Below, piece after piece: positions 12,329 to 24,724 of a DNA stretch of 64,000 nucleotides. The notes beneath the pieces were generated by a model that was not told where the DNA came from, made no database searches, and saw only the letters and a program-made list of their open reading frames with translations. Origin of the DNA: Echinarachnius parma (taxonomy: Eukaryota; Echinodermata; Echinoidea; Clypeasteroida; Echinarachniidae); assembly GCA_037951105.1 (NCBI GenBank), contig JBAMJV010001315.1, positions 55,068-119,067 on the forward strand, in the 5' to 3' direction. The position numbers were made by a program, and so were the translations under genes. Each line of letters begins with the position of its first letter. Within the stretch, counting starts at the first letter, position 1.

Positions 12329-13472
12329 CAGTGGCGTAGACAGGTTCTTACACCTGGGGGGGATGATTTGCCGTTCACGCGGACCAAGACCAATTTATCG
12401 AGACCAAGACAATTGCTTGAAAGTCGTCCTACAGTGGGGGGGGGGGGGGATGTTAAGATGATCGTGGGACAGGGGCGGATCTAGCTTTTTGCCAAGGGGG
12501 GGGGGGGTTGACCCAATGACGATGCGGATCACCGCGAAGCGGCGAAACATTTTTGCTGTTTTGGGCGTTTTTTGGCCGCCCAAGCCGCGAAGCGGCGAAA
12601 ATTTTTGGCATTTTTTGCGTTTTTGGCCGTCCAAAGGGGGAGTCCCAACCCCCTAAACCCCGCGCGCCTAGATCCGCCACTGTGGGAGCGAAGTGTCTGT
12701 GCGGGGCGGGGAGAGGAGGGTGTGTCCCCCTCCTGCGCTAAAGAGATTTTGCATTTTTGACTTGAAATTGTGCATTCTGGTGCTTACCTTGATAGGAAAT
12801 TTGGGCTAACATTAATTGTATCTGGAAAAGCGTGTTATGATTGATCGACCAGAAATTTTAAATTCATTTTCACGAAGAAAACAAATAATTGACAAAAATG
12901 CACCGCAACACAAATATTTTATTTATATTGAGCATCATACACAGTTCTACATAACATAACCATTATGCCGCATTATTATATGATCCAAAAACTTAGCCCT
13001 ATCGCCAAGAATGAGTCCCGAGGGGTGAAGCTACCGAGGGCTGGGGCAGGGTCAAATATGGACGGTTTGGAAGGGGAGGATCCCCTCCCACGGAGATTTT
13101 GCATTATATACTACACAAGTAACCAAGAGCAATGGCCAGCTTAAACTGGAACTACGTAGCCCGGTATACAGAAAAGAAATACTCACCCCTGACCATATAC
13201 GCAAATTACACAACAAACTGAGATAATCTGATCGCGCGCGTAGCGCGCAACGAAAAGGGAATGTGGATGTACAAATTACTTTTTTAAACGGTAGAATTAA
13301 ACTAAGTCTTTGCTCATACAACTAATGTTCTTTCCCCAATCGTATACAGATTACACACAAAAATATTATATCATTCCCTAAAACCTGGGGGGATGATTGT
13401 ACATGGCATCCCCCCCACCTTGTGAGCTGGGGGGATGCATCCCCCTCATCCCCAACGTTGTCTACGCCCCTG
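12329..13472 (+). mobile_element. hAT non-autonomous element, copy 1
   Basis: A perfect 8-bp target duplication ACTACCAT flanks it (12321-12328 and 13473-13480). The ends are CAGTGGCGTAGACA and the complement of TGTCTACGCCCCTG. Eight-base duplications and CAG-type termini are characteristic of the hAT superfamily. There is no transposase frame. A second hAT-like element (12470-12682) lies within. The same interior occurs inverted at 19539-22584 and again at 63239-63540. Confidence 0.9.
12470..12682. mobile_element. Nested hAT-like element 'CAGGGGCGGATCTAG'
   Basis: The termini CAGGGGCGGATCTAG and the complement of CTAGATCCGCCACTG are inverted repeats. The flanks share GTGGGA but not a clean 8-bp duplication, so the target site is uncertain. 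The right end is damaged in the corresponding part of copy 2 (about 22190-22415), where the last bases before 'cctgtgggagcg' are missing. Confidence 0.65.
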
Positions 13473-14039
13473 ACTACCATGCTCTGACATCGGTCTTGAT
13501 CGAATTGGATGAGTGTTTGGCAGCTACCATCATTAGTTACATTTTTGTTTTCACACGTTGACGGCCCGTTCAGTCATGCACGCTCGCGCGAACAAAGGCA
13601 CGCATAGGAAGCACATGCAGTCCGGCTAATCCTAACCATTTCTTGCCCCGATCCTGGACCATGGACATCGCCACGGCATTCCGTAGTGATAGACAATGCC
13701 GTACAATAAAATGTAGACGTTTGCATTCATTTAATTCAATTTATAGCATACAACAGGCCAAACACGTGTTTATGCCATTAGCTTAATTATTGGCATCGTA
13801 CGCAATCGCAAAGCAAGAATATTAGAAACAAATTGATAAAGTAACATGAGACTTGCTTTTTAGTATGCATATTTCCGCGTTATCATGCATCTCGAGAAGA
13901 GTATGACGTCATTAACAAGACACTGTGACCGTCGTTTGGGTCGCCGCTGAAAACAGCATGTGAACGCGTGCTCAAATCCGACGGTGAGCGTGTGGCCGAT
14001 ATTGACGCATGCGCAGTGCATAACAATGACGTCAGAACG
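13473..14039. promoter_or_regulatory. CpG-rich segment with CRE- and NRF-1-like motifs
   Basis: Two perfect cAMP-response-type octamers TGACGTCA occur at 13904-13911 and 14027-14034. An NRF-1-like palindrome CGCATGCGCAG lies at 14006-14016. The segment is richer in CG than its surroundings. Such clusters mark housekeeping promoters in animals, but no spliced gene can be anchored here, so the promoter reading is a hypothesis. Confidence 0.3.
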
Positions 14040-16096
14040 GCGTGTCGAGTGCCCGGCACTGACCTCTACTAATGGACGGGCGGCTTGCACGTTGATTGCC
14101 ATTCAAAAATGAGGCCGCCGCGCGCGCACGGCGGCCATTTGGGACCATCATCATGGACCGTCGATAACCCGCTGTTGATAGTGTGTAACATTCGTAACAT
14201 TTTTCAGATTAATTTTACCAATTGTTCTCGTTAGATAATATGTGTTGATTGTATTCTGATTAAGGATGGCACATTACATGGCATTTGGCTGTACCAAATC
14301 GAAATGATAATGACATACAAAAGGCTGAAATCACGTTTCATAGGCGAGTTGTTTGCAGTCATTGGGCCGCCTACAGTCCTATGTGTTATGTTTTGTGTTA
14401 GAAAAGATTATAGTTTACCTATATTCCACATATACATTAGGTTGCTACATTTATTATAAATAGGGTACTGTACTGATAGATTTGTTTAAAAATTGAAATA
14501 AAACAAGTGAAATCGATAAGAAATTTAGATACGGGCAGGCAAATAGATGACAAAAATGTGATTGTAAACTTGAAAATGTATTTTTGATATAATTAAATAA
14601 GTGATAGGGTTTTGAAAATGTATGTTTGGAATTCATAAAGCCTATACTACTAAGGCTATGGTTTCTGTCGAGACAGTGAATCATTAAGTAATTACAGCCC
14701 ATAAAAAGTGAAATGAAAGAAGATGCATTTGTATATGAAATATTGGGTATTATATGCACTCATTTGAATTTACAAGGAATCGTGAATTTTGAGGGGATAC
14801 TATTTTTGTGGAATTATGCAATGAAACGGTTGATAGAGAAGCAAAACATGGCTTGGGGGGAAAAAAGGAGATTTGAAATAAAGTGAAATAAATAGTATGA
14901 TTAAACAAAAGTATTATGTTAAATGGCAACAAAGATAGGAGGACTTTGAATCTTCCTTGGAAAATATTCAAAATAATGTAACTCAGTCGTATATATAGGC
15001 CTACCATTGTAACTTGAATAATATTAAAATGTTAATCTATATTGCATCGTTTACGGATGGGAAATATTGGTATGTGTATATCATGGGCATATAGAAAGAT
15101 ACATAATGTTTTTTTGTTTAAAGGAGCAATTAATTTGAGTTGAAACAAAAAAAGAGAAAAGAAGGAAGAAAACAAAAACAGATTGGCTCAAAATGAATGA
15201 AGAACGACAATAAACACAAAACAACATCAACAAAACAACGACAACTTGTCTCTCCAATTAATGTTAAGTATTGACTTTTAATAACATCTAATAAATAGGG
15301 GTTGCATATGGTCGAACTTCGAATTTCTTCAGAAGTGTTTTATAACCTCCATGATCGATGTTCATAATGATTTAAAACAAACCATATAAGGTAACATTAT
15401 GAACCATAACTCACAAAGCTGCCCTTTGAAATAGTAATCTCAGGAAAAACGCGGAAAACATGTTACCAAATAAATTCAAAAGGAAAGAAAACAAAGATTG
15501 GCTATCTTTTTATGATATTTTGATATACGAGGATGACGTGCCATATGGTATATAGTAAAGTGATGCATGAACGCATGGTACAATTAAATAACAAAACAGC
15601 AGAAAAGTTCTTTTTTTACATGGGGAACAAAATCTTGTTAATAAACAAGGGGGAAATAAGAGACAAAAGAGGGGCGAGTAATATAGTTATAAGATCGGGT
15701 CAATAGCGGGAATCCGAGTGAATCTCTCCGGGCAACGCCGGCGCACATATACCTTACGTTACCGTGTAAGCATCATAACAAATGGCGAATTATCATTGCT
15801 TGAGCTGTGATTCAATACGCTGGATAATTTTAATTAATCATGCTAGTATTCAATCACTAAGACTATTTACTTCACATATATGATCATATTTCATTCCTGG
15901 GGGGATAAAGGGATATAAAAATGCCATGGTGAGCAACAACTCCGTAGCAAGTATAATGCACTACCACGTTAGTGCATATATCCGCTGTTACGGGTTGATG
16001 GTCCCAACATGGCGCGCGCCCGCAGCCCGCGGCCTCAATTACTGAGCCATGACCGCCCGTCCATTAGTAGAGGTCAGTGGTGCCCGGCGACTCGAA
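14040..16096. mobile_element. Candidate 2.06-kb element with imperfect inverted arms of about 120-135 bp
   Basis: 14040-14175 matches the reverse complement of 15982-16096, sharing 'ctctactaatggacgggcgg' and a YY1-like GGCGGCCATTT / AACATGGCGCG block. The interior is AT-rich with no convincing frame. I could not find a clear target duplication, so this may be a TIR element or an inverted duplication of a promoter-like sequence. Confidence 0.5.
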
Positions 16097-16187
16097 ACGA
16101 AAGCTCGCTATAGTCTACCTGACTCTATGACCTGACTACCTCTACGTGCGCGCATACAAGCAAGACTTAGTTTTTAGTTCAGGGCGC

Positions 16188-16335
16188 TCTTCGCAGTGCA
16201 ATGTTCGTCTTCGTAGTGGTTCATATTACTAAGAAGACGTGCTAAGAAGACGTGCTCTTCCCAGTGCTTCGTAGGGGTTTCGTAGTGCTTCGTAGTGAGC
16301 TTCGCAGTGCTTCGCAGTGCTTAGTATTAGTAGTG
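16188..16335. repeat. Degenerate 10-bp repeat 'CTTCGYAGTG'
   Basis: CTTCGTAGTG, CTTCGCAGTG and close variants recur about ten times between 16188 and 16335, best preserved from 16266 to 16321. The minus-strand frame over it (16242-16613) owes its serine/arginine-rich end to this repeat. Confidence 0.75.
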
Positions 16336-17269
16336 ATCATTGGCGATTGGTAGGACCCCTGTATACTATATCTGTGCAATACGGCTCTGGTCGTCCCCCA
16401 ATCGTCTGGATTGTGAGCCCTGGTTTTTTGAATAGCTTGATCATCGTGATTGATTTTGGAGTTATTATACTGGTATGTATTTACGTTGAAATGTTGAGTC
16501 TCCAACTTCATAATTCTGGTCAAATCAACTTTAGACCCGCCCGCCGGCCTCCCCTGTCGATGTCTGTGTATGTGCATGTGAGTGTGACTGTCTTTGAGAC
16601 GACATGAACACATAACATTAACACGTGAATGGAGGAGGTAGACTTTATAAGCTCAAAGTCAAAGTTTTGGTTAAACTTAACCTAACCTAACTCTAGCGAA
16701 CGCACCGCGCTGGCTTGCATGCATGCGAGCGGCATGCGTGTCCTATGTCGCAAGCTATATAATATAATATAGATCAACGAATTATCGTTTTCATATTCTC
16801 TTTTACATGTTAAATTCAGTCTTTTACTGTCGGCCGACTGATAGAGAATGCTGATAAATTATGGAAGAGGACATAAAAACGATTTGTTGATCTATAGTCG
16901 CCAGCAAGCCCTAAGATTCAGGGGAAAGCTGGTACATAATTATATTACATGCATACATATAAACTGTAAATTTGCACTCTTGATCTCCCGGTCCCCGAAT
17001 TCCGGGAGATCGAGAGAGTAAATCAATTGTTTGATATGTTGTTATATTGACTAATGGGGTCAAAGTTTAACTATATAAACATAATCATATCAGGTTTTTT
17101 TTTTCTTTCCTTTTTAGGAAGATGACGGACGCTCCAATTTTATTTTAAGGCAAGCGTTTTGTTGAGCATTGGAAACCTTCAACTTCACTACATTCGGCCG
17201 ATCCTTCGTTCAATTTGTTTTACTATAAGGTCTTTAAATAATTATAATTTGTTTACACTTTGATTATTT
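16336..17269. other. Intergenic interval, no gene recognised
   Basis: Contains a short GC-rich patch near 16690-16740 and a small hairpin with arms GATCTCCCGG (16982-16991) and CCGGGAGATC (17002-17011). No frame has splice or domain support. Confidence 0.5.
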
Positions 17270-18185
17270 ATGTAATGACGAGGAAGATGAGATAAACATG
17301 AGCACGGGGGACTTAAAAGGATACTTATGATAATGATTGAAATGTGGTCAGCCACCTCCCCCAACCCCCCCCCCTCCCCCCCAATATCAAAAACATTCTG
17401 TGACCGCTGATTATGATTTAGTTTCACGTGCGACTATGCGTGTTTGTTATGATTAATATGTACTCATGCTTATGATGATGTTCATGATATAAATACTTTA
17501 TTATTTCTACGGATGATGGCTCGTGAAAATGTATACTTGATGATAAACATCATAACATAAACGTCAAATTGAAAATAATGGTGATGATTAGATAATTATG
17601 ATAACAATCGAAATGTGGTCAGCCCCCTCCTCCCAACCCGAAAACATTCTGCGGCCCATGATTATGATTTAGTTTCCGTGCGACCGTGCAATTTTAATTT
17701 GTATGTACTCATGATGATGTTCAAAATATAAATACTCTATTATTTCTACGGATGATGGCTTGTGAAATTTTATATTTGATGATCAACATCATAATATAAA
17801 CGTCAAATTGAAAATAATGGTGATGATAAGATAATTATGATAACAATTGAAATGTGGTCGTCAGCCCCCTCCCCCAATATCAATGCGGCCCCTGATTATG
17901 ATTTAGTTTCCATGTGGGACGGGGCGATTTTTATTTTTATGTACTCATGATGATGTTCAAAATATAAATACTTATTATTTCCGACGGATGATGGCTTGTG
18001 AAATTGTATACTTGATGAAAAACATCATAATATAAACGTCAAATTGAAAATAATGGTGATGATAAGATAGTTATGATAACAATTGAAATGTGGTCAGCCC
18101 CCACCCCCCAAATCAAAAACATTCTGCGGCCCCTGATTATGATTTAGTTTCTGTGCGACCGTGTGATTTTTTATTTTTATTTTTT
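17270..18185. repeat. Tandem repeat of about 236-271 bp, 3.5 copies
   Basis: The phrase 'gaaatgtggtc' recurs at 17339, 17610, 17849 and 18085, and 'cgtcaaattgaaaataatgg' at about 17562, 17802 and 18037. Copies have diverged by small indels. The array ends at a long G tract (18190-18203). No coding content. Confidence 0.88.
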
Positions 18186-19530
18186 CAGGGGGGGGGGGGG
18201 GGGCACGCAAATTATGGGGAACTGTAATTATTTCGTTCACACTGCCATTAGGCTAACGCTTTCTTCATTTGTTGTCACATTGTATTGATGACCTCCCCAT
18301 ATAGTTTACCTCGAAGCTACGCATAATTTAAGTATTAGTAATTATTGCAATAATTGTTCATGTTAAGATAGTACGTAACGCAGTTACAAATAATAATAAA
18401 TTATATACTACTTACATTTTATCGGGGAGTTGCCGTGACGCAGATTACAATGTTCTTGCTTCGCCCCTGGCTCCATTATAATGGCCCTTTGTCCGTCTCG
18501 ATGTTAGTAATTATTATAATCATCACCAGTCAAACATGCACCATCATCCTCATCTTCATCATGGATCATTACCATCCTCTTTGTTATCATAATATTCATT
18601 GCCATCGCCATCTTCATAATGATCATTCATTGACATCCTCATCAGTTCATCATTTCCGTCATTTATCAATCATATAAGGCGCTATACTCGTATAAATCGA
18701 GATTATTGTTATTATTATTATACTCTGTGTACATAGCAATAATTTATATATGTAAAAATATAATACCCGGTACTTGTTTTCGAATCGGGGAGGGGTGGTA
18801 GCCTTCTCAGTAGACTGGGGGAGGGTACTTTGTTTCTTGAGTAGGCCTATACGCCGGACGACGGGAAGTTTGGGGGCGGGGGGCTATTATTTTTAGTACA
18901 TTTAAAACTCATTTCGGATTGTTGAATGATGTGGGGATCGGTATTGGGGCTATTGGTACAAGTAATTAGCGAACAAACTTATGTACTAGTTGCAAAATAA
19001 CAAAGCAATACACACTAATCAAAATTAATACAAACAAACAAACAAACACATGTAGCCAGTGGCGAAGGTGGTCGGACTGATTGGGGGGGGGGGGGGGGGG
19101 GGGCACGAAAATGATTGGGGGTACACCTGTGTATTACTATTACTTTTTTATTTTAAAAATGTCCCCTTAATTTGATGTTTTTTATTGTTTTTTTTTCAGA
19201 ATTAGTTGTATAAAATCCGACTGAAAATGCATGCAGCAACAGCATATAAAAACGATGTCAAACTAAAAACAACAAAAATGTAAAAATAACTATTATAACA
19301 ACAACATCAACAAAAAGAGGTCACATGGACGGAGATGATCAGCTGTCGCGTGCTGCATGCATGCTGAGCCGCGATGCAGGTATAAAGCACGTGAAAGCAT
19401 AGCCTCCGCTGACGGTCTTCTCCGCCGTATCTCTCCCGGTTGGCCACGCTAGCACCAGCCCCGCGCGATGCACAGTTCCGAGCAAGCAGCCTCGGCGCAT
19501 CCAAAACTATTGATTTAAGTCGTCCAAATG
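18186..19530. other. Non-coding interval with G tracts and simple repeats
   Basis: G runs occur at 18190 and 19082. A CATC-rich microsatellite-like stretch lies at about 18520-18660. A hAT-like end, 'cagtggcgaaggtggtcgga', followed by 'ctgattggggg', is at 19060-19090; its other end was not found. No gene seen. Confidence 0.5.
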
Positions 19531-20112
19531 GCTTTAATCAGGGCGTAGACAACGGGGGGGATGAGGGGGATGCATCCCCCCAGCTCACAAGGTGGGGGGG
19601 GGGGGGGGGATGCCATGTACAATCATCCCCCCCCCCCAGGTTTTAGGGAAGGATATAATATTTTTTGTGTGTATCTGTATACGATTGGGAAAAGAACATT
19701 AGTTGTATGAACAAAGACTTGTTAATTTTGCCGTTAAAAAAAGGTAATTTGTACATCCACATTCCTTTTTCGCTGCGCGCTACGCGCGCGATCAGATTAT
19801 CTCGGTATTAAGCCATGGTCTCATCCGACCCACGTAGGCGTAGCGCACAGGTAGAGCAGTAATTTTTCATACGCGCCCATGATCTTTACGTGGGCAAATT
19901 CTACCTGAGAGTGGTCACATCCACCTAGGTCTGGTCCACGTAGAACGTTCATTTGTTCGTTCGCGTGGGCAATGCGGGGGTATAGTATGTGGGTGCCACG
20001 TGGGTGACGCGCAGGTGCTAGGCGGCAAGACGAGGGGAACAATTTAGTTAAGATCGTTTTTACACGAGTGATGGCAATCATGATTAGAATCATTTTTAAA
20101 ATCTTCGCGCGA

Positions 20113-20690
20113 ACTGTGATTAAAATCGCGTTTCTGGAGACGTATCTGTCAATCAATCAAGGAGTGCTTTTACAAGTATTATTTGGGTTGACTGCAATCA
20201 CGATGGGAGTAATTTTCACTCAAATCGTTGTACTTTTGACAGTGTAAACGCAAACTAGAATCACGAATCGCGAACTCGAATAGTGGTCCAGAGGTGTTGT
20301 TTAATCATGATTCAGTCAAATCACAGTGCGAATCGGCAGTGTAAACGGCTTGACCTCCAAAACATGATTTGGGAGGAGCTTTCGTGACCTTACGGGGACC
20401 TTACATGCGCTTCCGCCGATAAACCGGGCGCTCTTCGCTTCGAATGCAGTCATGCAATGAAGTACTAGTGTTCTCCTTGTTTGATTGACAGATACGTCTC
20501 CAGAAACCAGATTGTAATCACCAGTGGCGTAGCGTGCTAAGACTGATTGGTGGGGGGGGGGGGGGGGGGGGGGGGGCACACCTTATGTATTTCTTTGTTT
20601 TTTCAAAAAATGGCCCCTTATGTTTTTTATTGTTTTTTTCAACCCCCCCCCCCCCCCCCCCGTAGCTACGCCACTGGTAATCACAGTTTG
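20113..20690. repeat. Foldback arms inside the TTAA element
   Basis: ACTGTGATTA and 'ctggagacgtatctgtcaat' near 20113-20155 are mirrored at 20482-20510 and, beyond a later insertion, at 20677-20690. The right arm is split by the hAT MITE at 20522-20676. Rejoining the flanks in the mind restores the match, which dates the hAT insertion after the foldback. Confidence 0.7.
20522..20676. mobile_element. 155-bp hAT MITE with poly-G/poly-C body
   Basis: The ends CAGTGGCGTAGC and GTAGCTACGCCACTG are inverted repeats. A perfect 8-bp target duplication GTAATCAC occupies 20514-20521 and 20677-20684. It carries a G tract (20550-20576) and a C tract (20643-20661). The small frames over it are glycine- or proline-rich artefacts. 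Confidence 0.9.
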
Positions 20691-22433
20691 CGTAAAGTCG
20701 TCCGTGATGTCGTCCGTGATGTATACATGATTCAAATCATCAAAACAAAATACAATATATCAATACAAAATACATACCGAACACACCTGATACATATTAT
20801 TAAAAGAATATTTATGACATCACACTTCACCACTCTTTACCCTGCAAATAACGAAGACAAATCGCAAGTTCTACCTACGTGCCCCCCCACGCACCATCCA
20901 CGCACCAGCTATCCGGAAACCGCAACAAATCATCGTAGACCAAAAATTGTGCATGACCAATTTTTCTCTACGTAGAAAAATAAAGGCTACGCGGAGATCA
21001 GGTATCTTGAAACTACTTGCGTCGTGCGCACGGGCCACCCGCGAGGGGCCGCACACAGCCCCAAAGTATCTACGTGGACTCCTCGCTACGCCTACGCGGG
21101 TCGGATGAGACCATGGCTGGGAGTGGTCGTATCATCTGCGCCTGGTCTACGTAGAAAATTCGTTTAATTAAGGTTTTCGCGTTGGCAGTGCGTAGGTAGT
21201 ACGCAGGTGCTACGTGGGTAGCGCGAAGGTGCTACGTGTGCATGACGAGGGGGGAGTGGTGATCGCGTGTGCAGTGCGTGCGTAGAACGTGAGTGTAACG
21301 TGCGTGGCGCCCGGGGGGTACGTGGGTGTTTCTCAAGCTTTTATTCCTCGCAAATAACTAAGAAAATTATCAAGTACTACCCACGACCCTCGCACGTGCC
21401 CCCCACGTGCCCCGCACGCAAGCACCCACGCATCAGTCACGCGGTAGCTGCAACAAATCATCGCAGACCAAAAATTGTGCATGTCAATTTGTCTCGACGA
21501 AGGAAAATTTAGGCTACGTGAGGGTCAGGTAGCTTGAAATTACTTGCGTAGTGCGCGCGGGCCACCCACGTAGGACCACTTACACTCCAAAATGTCTACG
21601 TAGATCGCGCGCTACGCCTACGTGGGTCGGATGAGACCATGGCTTAAGTTGTGTAATTTGCGTATATGGTCAGGGGTGAGTATTTCTTTTCTGTATACCG
21701 GGCCACGTAGTTCCAGTTTAAGCTGGCATTGCTCTTGGTTACTTTTGTAGTATATAGTGCAAAATATTCACCGTGGGGGGGGGGGGGGGGGGATCCCCCT
21801 TCCAAACCGTCCATATTTGACCCTGCCCCAGCCCTCGGTAGCTTCACCCCTCGGGACTCGTTCTTGGCGATAGGCTAAGTTTTTGGATCATATAATAATG
21901 CGGCATAATGGTAATGTTAGAACTGTGTATGATGCTCAATATAAATAAAATATTTGTGTTGCGGTGCATATTTGTCAATTATTTGTTTTCTTCGTGAAAA
22001 TGAATTTAAAATCTCTGGTCGATCAAATCATAACACGCTTTCCCAGATACAATCAATGTTAAGCCCAAATTTCCTATCTAGGTAAGCACCAGAATGCACA
22101 ATTTCAAGTCCAAAAATGCAAAATCTCTCTAGCGCAGGAGGGGGACACACCCTCCCCTCCCCGCCCCGCATAGTCACTTCGCTCCCACAGGCGGGGGTTT
22201 AGGGTGTTTAAACTCCCCCTTGGACGGCCAAAAAACGCAAAAAATGCAACAATTTTCGCAGCTTCGCGGCTTGGGCTACCAAACAACGCTCAAAACGTCA
22301 AAAATGTTCGACGCCCAAAACGGCAAAAAATGTTTCGCCGCTTCGCGTCGATCCGCATCGTCATTGGGTCAATCCCCCCCCCCCCCTTGGCAAAAAGCTA
22401 GATCCGCCCCTGTTCCACGATCATCTTAACATC

Positions 22434-22468
<35 letters not shown>

Positions 22469-22689
22469 ACTGGGGCGACTTTCAAGCAATTGGCCTGACC
22501 TCGAAAAATTGGTCTTGGTCCGGTGAACGGCAAATCATCCCCCCCCCCCCCCCCCCCAGGTGTAAGAACCTGTCTACGCCACTGGCTTTAATGTTTATAA
22601 AAAAATACTACGGCGGACTATCGAGTGACAAGAACAAAAATGTGCAGTAAGTAACGAACCAATTTTGTTGCAAAATGATGCAAATGCAA

Positions 22690-23005
22690 GGTATTTGGAT
22701 GCTAGGGCCATTTTTCGGAGGCAATGTCGTTTCCAAAATTTGCTACTTTTTCGTTTCCAGCGATCCGCTGAGCACTGAGGCATCCTCTCCTCACGGCCTG
22801 CCATACAATTCGCTGGACAAAAGAACCGCACGTAATGCTTATAGTACGGCTCATTTTCTTCCTAATAAAAGGGAGGGCAGCCAGGCGATTCTTTTGTCCA
22901 GCGAATTGTATGTGCTCAGCGGATCGCTGGAGACGAAAAATTAGCACATTTTGGAAACGACATTGCTTCAGAAAAATGGCCCTAGCATCCAAACGCCTTA
23001 CCCAA
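22690..23005. repeat. Foldback element of about 315 bp
   Basis: 'tttggatgctagggccattt' at 22690 pairs with the complement near 22977-22996, and inner segments pair in order, such as 'cgatccgctgagcac' (22760) with 'gctcagcggatcgctgg' (22915). Two frames, 22675-22944 and the opposite strand, mirror each other because of the palindrome and are not genes. Confidence 0.8.
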
Positions 23006-24490
23006 AATCCATGTTCATGGTATCATTTTGTTGGAAAAAGGATGTTCTATTTAATGAAATAAAAAAATAATGACATTTGGTCGATGGTGTCGAAGAAATT
23101 AACGATCGCAAGTGTTGCAACCTACTGGGACACTGTATAATTTTCCTACATTGTACATAATGATTTAACAAAAAACACTATAAATCTAGGCAATATCGAC
23201 TCAAAAAAAGTAACTTCAGTTTGCGCTTAAAAACATAAATACTGACCGATCGCGCTATTCTTCGTTCAAGGGAGTTCCAAAACAGTGGACCCCAATGTCG
23301 TCGGGGCGAATTGCGTTCTAACAAGAGGTAAGTGATATGCTTGCGCGTGTAGTGTAGAATACTTATGAACTTGGTTATTTTTCATAAATATTCTGGCCAA
23401 GGCTATACTGGCAGCAAACCTGCAATCAAATCATACATAAGAGCTCCTAGTTGTAAATAATAAATATCTTCAACTTTCAAAACACTACTATTATTAAAAA
23501 GGACATCGGTATGTGCAAGATAATGAGCATTACAAACAATTCTTATTACTCTTCATCTCGCCAAAATGGTAGTTTGGCAAACAAATATACAATAATTACA
23601 ATAACATGGTAACCGTTGAGTAATATTACAAAATTATAATTTGTCAAAACTTGCAAAAGTATATATATGCTGTTTATGGTCTATAATTTAGTATTGAGAA
23701 ATATAAAATTGCACTGTTTTACAATTGCAATATAGTAACAAAATGGATGGAATTTCAAACACCATTGTTTCACAATCGAACTATAAATAATTGATGCATT
23801 TAGCCACAGTGCTGTTTTGCAACAAGGTAATTTATATGCAAGTTCTTGTGATCATGACTTTTGAAATTGGGTCAATTTGTCTTTATGCTGTGCTCATTCA
23901 GCCATGAAGTGAGGAATATCTCTGATTTTCACACAAAATGTACATGACAACCGTAAACATATAGTGGTAAGACGACATCTTGAAACAATTATCGTTATAA
24001 CATTATGAGGAGTTATTTTAACTCAAATTGAAAGGTTCGGTATCCACAAACAAGAATAAAGACAAGCATCCCCTTACCTCCAACACAGGTTGAAGGGTGG
24101 TACATGCAATTTATCAAGCACTGGCTCAGTAAAAATTGATGGTGTCACTCACAGCGCCCTAAAACAAAAACTTCACGACTAAATTGACTTTTCCTGGTAT
24201 AATTGTTCATTTGAAAAGACGCACTATCCCATGAACATAATACATTTGTTACTATTTATTGGGAAGTGCCCCGTTCCATTTTTGGGGGGCCACCCTGTAA
24301 GATAGAATATGCCAGACCATCAAAGGATGAGAATGAACAATACATAACATAAAGTATTCACTCTGATTGCCACGCATAAGTTCATATTGCTGCAGGGTCA
24401 TTTGGATGTTAAAGACATGCATATCTTTCACAGGGAAATCTTTATTTAAGTTTTGTTTTCCTTTTACTGTTCTTTCATTCCCTTTTTATG
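23006..24490. other. Intergenic/upstream interval of the methyltransferase gene
   Basis: AT-rich with no supported frame. 24110-24300 is the right half of the 'GGGTGGCC' foldback element found whole at 52433-52952, ending 'ggggggccaccctgta'. A promoter and first non-coding exon for the downstream gene should lie here or further upstream, but I cannot place them. Confidence 0.45.
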
Positions 24491-24493
24491 TAG

Positions 24494-24724
24494 AGATCTA
24501 GAAATTGTCTGGAGGAATTAAGCCATGGCAGAATCTGCTGGACCACCAAAGGAGGAGACTAGTGCAGACTTCTATGAGAGGTACGCCCCAGTGGTAACAC
24601 ATGGGTTCGTGTCACTAGCAGTGTCCCTGGGGTTGCAGACTGGTCTCTTTGAAGCCCTGGCCGACCTGAATGAGAAGGAGAGTTCCTCACAAGAGATTGC
24701 TGTGGCAGCTGGTCTGAAGGAAAG
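24494..24724 (+). other. Methyltransferase exon: 5' UTR end and coding exon 1
   Basis: A pyrimidine-rich acceptor ending 'tttttatgtag' precedes 24494, implying at least one upstream non-coding exon. The ATG is at 24525; coding runs to AG|GTAAAA at 24724, splitting Arg67 after two bases. Translation begins MAESAGPPKEE. Confidence 0.8.

Larger units (their letters stand above)
19812..21643. mobile_element. TTAA-flanked element inside hAT copy 2
   Basis: TTAA at 19808-19811 and 21644-21647 brackets inverted termini GCCATGGTCTCATCCGACC and GGTCGGATGAGACCATGGC; the match continues inwards through CACGTAGGCGTAGC. hAT copy 1 has no insertion at the equivalent place (about 13215), giving a paralogous empty site. 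The right part is duplicated in tandem (20830-21118 and 21340-21643), so there are two right termini. Rich in TACGTGG motifs; no transposase frame. Confidence 0.82.
19539..22584 (-). mobile_element. hAT non-autonomous element, copy 2, with nested insertions
   Basis: A perfect 8-bp target duplication GCTTTAAT lies at 19531-19538 and 22585-22592. The termini CAGGGCGTAGACA and TGTCTACGCCACTG are the inverse of copy 1. It is 3046 bp against 1144 bp in copy 1, the difference being mainly the TTAA-flanked element at 19812-21643. The interior matches copy 1 in reverse, including the 'gcgcgctacgcgcgcgatca' block near 19774 and the region 21650-21960. It contains one of the longest homopolymers in the window, a 32-base C run at 22437-22468. 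Confidence 0.92.

Noticed and set aside
17270..18185. Possible CRISPR-like array (regular repeats)
   Set aside because: Units are 236-271 bp with no short repeat/spacer alternation and the host is an animal.
22675..22992. Two mirrored frames of 89 and 96 codons
   Set aside because: They mirror each other because the region is a foldback palindrome; no protein family recognised.
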